Source of the DNA: CAZKGE01 sp964636405
GTDB lineage: Bacteria > Bacillota > Clostridia > Christensenellales > CAG-138
Direction of reading: 5' to 3'
DNA length: 11,493 nt
Assembly (NCBI GenBank): GCA_964636405.1
Contig: CAZWSI010000038.1
Location: forward strand, 1 to 11,493
Position 1 is the stretch's first letter. The number at the start of each line of letters is the position of its first letter. Below are positions 6,753-11,493 of this stretch, piece by piece. The notes under the pieces are model-generated. The model saw only the letters and a list, made by a program, of their open reading frames with translations. It did no database searches and was not told the origin of the DNA. A program made the translations under genes and the position numbers.

Positions 6753-6931
6753 CAGCTTTCGGGCAGTCGGCCGCGAGCCCCGTGTCGCATCACGCCGCCA
6801 CCCCGGGCGCAGCGCCGAGCATGGGCGAGCGCGTCCGTATCGTTTGCCGCAGGTCGGCTGCATCCGGGCGCTTTCCTCCTCACCGCGGCTGTTGGGCAAG
6901 CCACGCAAGCAACGAATATCCGCTCTTTTCT

Positions 6932-6962
6932 CGCCTGGACGCGGCAAGCGCCCTTCCAGGCG
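6932..6962. other. 8-bp inverted repeat between convergent genes
   Basis: CGCCTGGA (6932-6939) and TCCAGGCG (6955-6962) are exact reverse complements with a 15-base GC-rich loop. It lies 11 bases beyond the stop of the minus-strand transporter gene and 180 bases after the oxidoreductase operon. Neither strand has a T-tract after the stem, so it may be a bidirectional terminator only in a loose sense. The rest of 6753-6973 shows nothing recognisable. Confidence 0.4.
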
Positions 6963-6973
6963 TCGGGCCGCGC

Positions 6974-8263
6974 TTACCGGCGCCGGCCGTAAAAGCGCGC
7001 GTCGAGGCGAAACCCGGCCGCAATGAGCATAAGCGCGAGCCCGGAGCCGGCCATGATCCACTGCAAGGGAACCGCATCCGCAAGCGGGCCGAACGCCGCC
7101 ATGCCCAGCGGCAAAAAGCCCGCGTACATGGAGCCGAGCAGCCCGAACACACGTCCCTGCATGGCGGGCTCGGCGCGCTCCTGAATCAGCGTGGTCGAAG
7201 CGGTCTGCACCATGGTGAGCGCAATGCCGTAGAGCAGCATGAGCGCAAGATAGAGGTAAAATTGGCGGCTTACCCCCATGCCCACGGCCAGCAGGCCAAA
7301 GGCGGCAAGACCGAGCAGCAGCGTTTTTTCGCGTTTTGCGAAGCCGCCCCACGCGCCCATGAGCACGCCGCCCGCCGCCATGCCCGCAAAGCCGACCAGC
7401 TCCACGGCCGTCAGGTAGAAATAGCTGTCGCCGTACACGCGGCTTACAAGGAGCGTGGCAAGAAAGCCCGCCGGTACGGAAAGAAAGATGAACAGGCCGT
7501 ATATGAGCAGCAGCCTGCCGAGGAAGGGGCTTGAAAAGGCATAGCGCACGCCGAGCTTCATATCGGCCAGCAGCGAGCCGCCCTGCGGCGCGGCCTCCTG
7601 CCGGGGAATGGCAAGGCAGGCTAAAAGCCCCACGCCCACCGCCGCCGTGAGGATATCGATAAGGAGCGACGAGCGGAGCGTGCTGAAGGTGAGCACCGCG
7701 CCCGCGGCGGCCGGCGCGGCAAACTGTACCGCCGACTGCATGGTGGCGTTGATCCCGTTATAGCGCATGAGCTGAGAACCCGGCACGAGCTGCGGAAGAA
7801 CCGCGTTGACGGCGGGCGTCTGCACCCCGGCGGCCAGGGAGCGCAGCACGGATACCAGAAGAATGGCCCAAAGCAGGGGCGCGCTGCCCGTAATATGGGG
7901 CATGAGCAGCATCAGCGCGAGCGTAACGGCGGCTATGACGCTGTCGGCCAGAATGATGAGCGCTTTCCGGCTATAGCGATCCGCCCATACTCCGCCGATA
8001 AAGGACATGAGAAACTGCGGCGCGTACGCGCACACCGTGAGCGCCGATACCCACGCGCCCGAGCCGGTTTCCAGCGTTACATACCAAACAATCGCCATCT
8101 GCACGAGGGTGGAGCCGAAAAGCGTGACGCTCTGACTGATCAAAAAAAGCAGCGTCCGCCTTTTCCAGCCGCTTGGCTCAAGCGGGCCTGCGCCATCTTC
8201 CCGCACCGGCTGCGCGGCTTCGGCCCCTTCGTTTTGCGCCGGATCGTTTTTTCCTTCCCGCAT
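6974..8263 (-). CDS. MFS efflux transporter (DHA3 / MFS_3-like)
   Basis: A 429-residue major facilitator protein. A hydrophilic, acidic N terminus (residues 1-35) is followed by about twelve membrane helices. The MFS signature between helices 2 and 3 is visible as GGVWADRYSRK (90-100), and the helix-rich repeat RSLAAGVQTPAVNAVLPQLV is typical of the enterobactin-exporter/macrolide-efflux branch. Helix 1 reads LISQSVTLFGSTLVQMAIVWY, again like that branch. It probably exports a drug-like or small hydrophobic compound by proton antiport; the substrate is not predictable. Start: the minus-strand ATG at 8263 is preceded by GGGGGAAGG. It is convergent with the aldehyde oxidoreductase operon and divergent from the LacI-type regulator gene, so the regulator could influence it, but no LacI-type operator overlaps its own promoter. 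Confidence 0.9.
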   Translation of the reverse strand: MREGKNDPAQNEGAEAAQPVREDGAGPLEPSGWKRRTLLFLISQSVTLFGSTLVQMAIVWYVTLETGSGAWVSALTVCAYAPQFLMSFIGGVWADRYSRKALIILADSVIAAVTLALMLLMPHITGSAPLLWAILLVSVLRSLAAGVQTPAVNAVLPQLVPGSQLMRYNGINATMQSAVQFAAPAAAGAVLTFSTLRSSLLIDILTAAVGVGLLACLAIPRQEAAPQGGSLLADMKLGVRYAFSSPFLGRLLLIYGLFIFLSVPAGFLATLLVSRVYGDSYFYLTAVELVGFAGMAAGGVLMGAWGGFAKREKTLLLGLAAFGLLAVGMGVSRQFYLYLALMLLYGIALTMVQTASTTLIQERAEPAMQGRVFGLLGSMYAGFLPLGMAAFGPLADAVPLQWIMAGSGLALMLIAAGFRLDARFYGRRR

Positions 8264-8300
8264 TGGCCTTCCCCCTTTTTGTTAATACACAAGTTTTGTC

Positions 8301-8309
8301 ATTGTACCA
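8301..8309 (-). promoter_or_regulatory. Probable extended -10 promoter of the MFS gene
   Basis: On the minus strand TGGTACAAT (8309 to 8301) is a good extended -10 element about 37 bases before the ATG. The -35 at the expected distance (TAGTCC, 8329-8324) is poor. It would start a transcript near 8294. Confidence 0.5.
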
Positions 8310-8378
8310 GCAATCCGGGCGCAGGACTAGACTTTTTTGTGGTGTTGCTCCGCTTTTTTGCCCCCGCGTGCTTATGGG

Positions 8379-8407
8379 TTGACAAGCATAACGGACGGTG
8401 TTATAAT
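8379..8407 (+). promoter_or_regulatory. Consensus sigma-A promoter of the LacI-type regulator/ABC genes
   Basis: TTGACA at 8379-8384 and TATAAT at 8402-8407 are both perfect consensus with a 17-base spacer. Transcription should start near 8414, at the edge of the inverted repeat that follows. It is the strongest promoter in the window and no other is seen before the permease, so it may drive the regulator and transporter genes together. Confidence 0.9.
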
Positions 8408-8413
8408 TCGATC

Positions 8414-8444
8414 AATGAGAACGTTTTCAGAATACGTTCTCATT
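8414..8444. promoter_or_regulatory. LacI-type double operator (11-bp inverted repeat)
   Basis: AATGAGAACGT (8414-8424) and ACGTTCTCATT (8434-8444) are exact reverse complements. The left part contains TGAGAACGTTTTCA (8416-8429), a near-perfect LacI/GalR palindrome with the central CG; a weaker site is centred on the second CG (8435-8436). It lies at about +1 to +31 of the promoter and 47 bases before the LacI-family gene, so autorepression is likely. Confidence 0.75.
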
Positions 8445-8490
8445 CGAGCTTTTCTTTCCATTTTGTTATCTTCCCAGGGGAGAACGGGCC

Positions 8491-9501
8491 ATGAGCGTTA
8501 CCATACTCGATATCGCGCGGGCCACAGGCTTTTCCAAAGCAACGGTATCGCGCGCGTTTATCAATCCCGGGCTGCTGCAGCCGGACACGCGGGACAGGAT
8601 TCTCAGTGCCGCCGCCGCGCTCGGCTACCGTCCCAACGCGATTGCCCGCGCCATGATCACAAAGCGCACGGGCAACCTTGCTTTTATCATCTGCAGCCGG
8701 CAGGCGCCGGTCATCACGAATCCGTTTTACGGTCCCGTGCTGGAAAGCGCAGTCAACGCCGCGCAAAAGCTGGGTTATTCCGTTTTTATCGTGTCCGACG
8801 AGGAGATGCGGCTTGATTCAGGCGAGCTGATGCTGCAAAAGCAGGTGGACGGCGTGATTTTCGCCTCCCAGCCCGACGCGGAGATTATCGGCATGTATCG
8901 CCGGAGCGGCACGCCCATGGTGCTCGTAAACCACCGGGGCGACGAGCAGGTTACCAGCGTGGTGTCCGACGATTATCAGGGCATTTGCCTTGTTATGGAG
9001 CATCTGTATGCGCTCGGCCGCCGCCGCATCGCGCTGCTGGAGGGCGATTTTACGGCGTTCATCCGCCTCCGCCGCGCGGACGCCTATCGCGAATCGCTCG
9101 CGCGCTTCGGCCTTCCCTATGACGAGGCGCTTGTGGAATGCGTGCAGCCGACCGTGGCCGACGCTTCCTCGGGCATGGCGCGCATGCTTGCCCGTCTGCC
9201 CTCGCCCCCCCCGGACGCGGTGGTCTGCATGAACGATACCATTGCGGCCGGCGCGATCAAGCAGCTTCGCCGCGCCGGGCTGGCTGTGCCGGAGGACGTG
9301 GCCGTTACGGGCTACGATGAAAGCGCCGTGTGCATGCTCACCGAGCCGGAGCTCACCAGCGTGGACGGCGGCAAGGAGCGGATGGGCGAGGAGGCTGTGC
9401 GCCTGCTCTGCGCCCTCATTGGCAAGGAGTCCGCGGCCCAGCTCTGCACGCTGCCCGCGCGCCTCGTAATCCGCGCTTCCACGCGGGCGTCCCGCCCGTG
9501 A
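8491..9501 (+). CDS. LacI/GalR-family transcriptional regulator
   Basis: A 336-residue repressor. The N terminus VTILDIARATGFSKATVSRA is the LacI helix-turn-helix, followed by GYRPNAIARAMITKRTG, the hinge-helix region that enters the minor groove at a central CG. Residues ~63-330 form the periplasmic-binding-protein-like sensor domain, with NPFYGPVLESAV, DGVIFASQ, the DDYQG segment and DAVVCMNDTIAAGA. AGGGGAG at 8476-8482 precedes the ATG by eight bases. An excellent LacI-type operator overlaps its own transcript start, so autoregulation is likely, and the adjacent sugar-type ABC genes are the natural other target. The inducer is probably the transported carbohydrate or a derivative, inferred only from family and context. 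The gene ends at TGA 9499-9501, followed by a small CCGCG/CGCGG hairpin with no T-tract (9512-9524). Confidence 0.93.
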   Translation: MSVTILDIARATGFSKATVSRAFINPGLLQPDTRDRILSAAAALGYRPNAIARAMITKRTGNLAFIICSRQAPVITNPFYGPVLESAVNAAQKLGYSVFIVSDEEMRLDSGELMLQKQVDGVIFASQPDAEIIGMYRRSGTPMVLVNHRGDEQVTSVVSDDYQGICLVMEHLYALGRRRIALLEGDFTAFIRLRRADAYRESLARFGLPYDEALVECVQPTVADASSGMARMLARLPSPPPDAVVCMNDTIAAGAIKQLRRAGLAVPEDVAVTGYDESAVCMLTEPELTSVDGGKERMGEEAVRLLCALIGKESAAQLCTLPARLVIRASTRASRP

Positions 9502-9525
9502 TACATTTTCACCGCGTTTCGCGGT

Positions 9526-9584
9526 AACGCTACACGATGTAGCAAACGCTACACAATGCAGCAAACGCTACACATTGTAGCGTT
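9526..9584 (+). repeat. Three tandem 19-bp repeats, each containing a dyad GCTACA-N3-TGTAGC
   Basis: Units at 9526-9544, 9545-9563 and 9564-9582 share AACGCTACAC and continue as GATGTAGCA, AATGCAGCA and ATTGTAGCG. Each has the dyad GCTACA-N3-TGTAGC (one mismatch in the middle unit). The third extends to nine perfect base pairs, 9564-9572 with 9576-9584. They fill most of the gap between the LacI-type regulator and the permease, ending a few bases before its ribosome site (GGAGGG, 9591-9596). They could be tandem operator sites for another regulator or RNA hairpins controlling permease translation; which is not decidable here. Confidence 0.85.
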
Positions 9585-9602
9585 GGAATCGGAGGGAACG
9601 GA

Positions 9603-10469
9603 ATGGAAAGCATGCCGCTGCAAAGCAAAAGCAAAAAACGGAGGAAGCTTCGCTTCCCGTGGCGGGCCATCGTGGCCGTCGCGATTCTGTTTGTCACGCT
9701 TTTCCCCATCTATTGGCTCGCCGCCATGTCGATTCGGGACAACGCGGAGATGACGGGCAGCATTCCCATCATCCCCCGCTCCTTTACGCTGGAGCATTTT
9801 ACGCGCCTGTTTGCGGAAAAGGGCTTTGACACGGCGCTGCTCAACAGCCTGCAGGTAACGGCCGTGGCGCTCGCGCTCTCCCTCCTCTTTGGCCTGACCG
9901 CGGCATATGTCATCGCGCGGCACCGCTTCCGCTTCGGGCTAAAAAAGCCCGTTACCTATTGGGTGCTGCTCGTGCGCGTGCTGCCGCCCGTGGCCTTCAC
10001 CATTCCGCTCTACATCATGTTCAGCCGTCTCGGCATCCTGAACACCAAAATCCCGGCCATGCTCGCCTGCGTGCTGATCAATATCCCGCTTATTATCTGG
10101 TTTATGATCAGCTTTTTCCAGGACCTGCCCGAGGAGGTTGAGGAAAGCGCCAAAATCGACGGCGCGACCGAATGGCAGCTTTTTGTCCGCGTGGTGCTGC
10201 CGCTCGTTGCGCCGGGCATCGCGGCCATCGCCATGCTGTCGTTTATGTATGCCTGGAACGAGTATACCTACAGCATCATCTTCGTCCAAACGCCCGCCAA
10301 CTACACCGTGCCGCTGGCGCTGGCCGTGCTCAACACCGAGGACAACCTGACCCAGTTCGGTCTTGTCGCAGCCGGCGGCGTGCTCTCGGTCGTTCCCATC
10401 ACCCTGTTTGTTATCTTCGCGCAGAACTACTTGATCAAAGGCTTGTCAAGCGGCGCTGTGAAGGGATGA
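9603..10469 (+). CDS. ABC sugar transporter permease, MalG type
   Basis: A 288-residue inner-membrane permease of the carbohydrate uptake (CUT1, MalG-like) class. A basic N terminus (KSKKRRK) precedes the first membrane helix VAVAILFVTLFPIYWLAAM, and about five more follow. The EAA loop that docks onto the ATPase is clear at about 177-205: EEVEESAKIDGA followed by TEWQLFVRVVLPLVAPG, with the invariant Gly at 187. The start is ATG 9603 after GGAGGG (9591-9596). The usual MalF-type partner, which normally precedes MalG, is not here: upstream is the LacI-type regulator and downstream a binding protein. The partner and the ATPase must lie outside the window, or this is a remnant. Substrate is probably a sugar or oligosaccharide. 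Confidence 0.93.
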   Translation: MESMPLQSKSKKRRKLRFPWRAIVAVAILFVTLFPIYWLAAMSIRDNAEMTGSIPIIPRSFTLEHFTRLFAEKGFDTALLNSLQVTAVALALSLLFGLTAAYVIARHRFRFGLKKPVTYWVLLVRVLPPVAFTIPLYIMFSRLGILNTKIPAMLACVLINIPLIIWFMISFFQDLPEEVEESAKIDGATEWQLFVRVVLPLVAPGIAAIAMLSFMYAWNEYTYSIIFVQTPANYTVPLALAVLNTEDNLTQFGLVAAGGVLSVVPITLFVIFAQNYLIKGLSSGAVKG

Positions 10470-10500
10470 CAATATAAACCAAATTAATGAGAGAAATGCA

Positions 10501-11253
10501 ATGAAGAAACTGATCGCACTGCTGCTCACCCTGACGATGGTCTGCGCCGCTCTTGCCGGCTGCGCAAAGCCCGCCGCCACGCCTGCCACGGAGCCCGCCG
10601 GGCAGCAACCGGCCGCCCAGCCCCAAGCGCCCGCGACGGAACCCGCAAAGGAGCCCGCCGCCCCCGCAGCGCCCACCAAGCTGACGTTGATTCTGCGCGG
10701 CGGCACCTACGGCGAGGTTGTAAAGGCCGCTCTGCCCGCATTTGAGGCCGCGAACAACTGCGTTTGCGAGGTGCTCGATCTTTCCTTCGACGAGCTGCAT
10801 CAGAAAATCGCGCTCGACGCCGTAAACAAGGACGGCGCGTACGACCTGTGCATGGTGGACGGAAGCTGGATGGCCGAATTCACCGCAAACAACGTGCTGG
10901 CCAATCTTTCCGAGATGGGCTACAGCTTCGACGACGACATTATCCCCGCCACCACCGCCATCTGCAAAGTGGACGAAAGCATCTATCTGGCGCCCTTCTT
11001 CGGCAACGTGACCATCATGCTCTACAATAAGCAATTGATCGCGGACGCCGGCTATGCCCCGGAGGATATCGACACCTTTGCCGACCTCATGGACATTGCC
11101 CAGAAGACCAAGGCCGCCGGCAAGAACGGCTTCCTCATCCGCGGCGGCTCGGGCGACAACATCGTGTCCGACTTCATTCCGCATCTGCTGGCCTACAACG
11201 GCTGGGTCGTGGACGCAAACAACCAGCCCACCGTGAACACCGAGGAATTCTAG
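10501..11253 (+). CDS. ABC sugar-binding lipoprotein, N-terminal part ending at an in-frame TAG
   Basis: A solute-binding protein of the MalE/UgpB class. MKKLIALLLTLTMVC...LAGC is a lipoprotein signal with the lipid-anchored Cys at 21. A Pro/Ala/Glu linker spans about 22-60, then the binding domain starts with TKLTLILRGGTYGEVVKAAL. Segments such as YDLCMVDGSWMAEFTANNVL and APFFGNVTIMLYNKQLIADAGY are family-typical. The frame stops at TAG 11251-11253 after 250 residues, well short of the usual ~400+, and homologous sequence continues in the same frame beyond it. So this is either a nonsense mutation (pseudogene), a sequencing or assembly error, or read-through. The start ATG has a weak GAGAGA site. 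It would capture the sugar outside the cell for the permease encoded 31 bases upstream. Confidence 0.85.
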   Translation: MKKLIALLLTLTMVCAALAGCAKPAATPATEPAGQQPAAQPQAPATEPAKEPAAPAAPTKLTLILRGGTYGEVVKAALPAFEAANNCVCEVLDLSFDELHQKIALDAVNKDGAYDLCMVDGSWMAEFTANNVLANLSEMGYSFDDDIIPATTAICKVDESIYLAPFFGNVTIMLYNKQLIADAGYAPEDIDTFADLMDIAQKTKAAGKNGFLIRGGSGDNIVSDFIPHLLAYNGWVVDANNQPTVNTEEF

Positions 11254-11493
11254 GCCGCGTTCTCCAACTACATCGAGCTTTACAAGCTGGGCGCGACCAT
11301 GGACAAGGACGACATCGTGGCGGCCATCGACAGCGGCGCCGCGGCGCTGGGCCAGGGCTGGCCGGGCTGGTACGTCCCCACTGCGGACGGCGCGGCCAAC
11401 TATACCGTCATCCCCACCAAGCTCGACGACGCCGACACCGCCAAGAACACCTCCATGTACGGCGTGTGGACCATCGGCATCTGCAACAACAGC
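11254..11493 (+). pseudogene. In-frame continuation of the sugar-binding lipoprotein after the TAG
   Basis: The 80 codons after the TAG are open in the same frame to the window edge and translate to sequence typical of the C-terminal lobe of solute-binding proteins. Visible segments are AAFSNYIELYKLGATM, DIVAAIDSGAAALGQGWPGW, YTVIPTKL and SMYGVWTIGI. The join NTEEF-stop-AAFSNY fits a single lost residue, so a one-base change from AAG, GAG or CAG would explain the stop. No ribosome site or start suggests independent translation. The 3' end is beyond the window. Confidence 0.75.

Noticed and set aside
6387..7352. Minus-strand open frame of 321 codons spanning the convergent gap
   Set aside because: It crosses the NuoG-like gene and the MFS gene in wrong frames, has low complexity Arg/Ala/Gly composition and no motif.
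8414..8461. Inverted repeat after the consensus promoter as a terminator/attenuator
   Set aside because: A T-rich stretch follows only loosely and the repeat matches the LacI-family operator pattern next to a LacI-family gene, which explains it better.
8818..9564. Minus-strand open frame opposite the LacI-type regulator
   Set aside because: Antisense shadow of a clear LacI-family protein, with His/Arg-rich composition.
9526..9584. Short CRISPR array
   Set aside because: The three units abut directly with no spacers and are only 19 bases long.
11251..11253. TAG as pyrrolysine or general stop-codon reassignment
   Set aside because: TAG ends the first gene and AOR at normal C termini, and the protein is not a methylamine methyltransferase; kept only as a lesser option in the finding.

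Overview
The window reads as GC-rich DNA from an anaerobic bacterium, most likely a clostridial (Bacillota) lineage. This is inferred from the many low-potential iron-sulfur proteins, strong AGGAGG-type ribosome sites, a MKK...LAGC lipoprotein signal and consensus sigma-A promoters. No rRNA or marker gene is present, so the taxonomic guess is weak.

Region 1 (1-870): the 3' part of an unrecognised multi-pass membrane protein, followed by a gene-free stretch with one inverted repeat.

Region 2 (872-6752) is the centrepiece: an apparent single operon for a tungsten (or molybdenum) pterin aldehyde oxidoreductase. It has an extended -10 promoter, then a structured leader resembling the Moco/Tuco riboswitch and ending in a clear intrinsic terminator. 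Behind a further leader hairpin come a four-cluster ferredoxin, the aldehyde:ferredoxin oxidoreductase (AOR/WOR) catalytic subunit, a MoaD-type sulfur carrier for pterin cofactor assembly, and three NuoE/NuoF/NuoG-N-like subunits. Three junctions overlap as ATGA and one is spaced as TAG-GCT-ATG, so translation looks tightly coupled. The proposed path is aldehyde to W-pterin, to the polyferredoxin, to the FMN/Fe-S NuoEF-like core, and then to NAD(P)+, possibly with bifurcation to ferredoxin as in HydABC/Bfu-type enzymes. The cofactor riboswitch and MoaD tie enzyme synthesis to cofactor supply.

Region 3 (6974-8263, minus strand): an MFS drug-efflux-like transporter, convergent with the operon and divergent from region 4.

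Region 4 (8379-11493): a LacI-family regulator behind a perfect TTGACA-17-TATAAT promoter with a LacI-type double operator just downstream, then three 19-bp tandem palindromic repeats, a MalG-type ABC sugar permease and a substrate-binding lipoprotein. No MalF-type partner permease is visible. The binding-protein frame is broken by an in-frame TAG at 11251-11253, after which clearly homologous coding sequence continues in the same frame to the window end.
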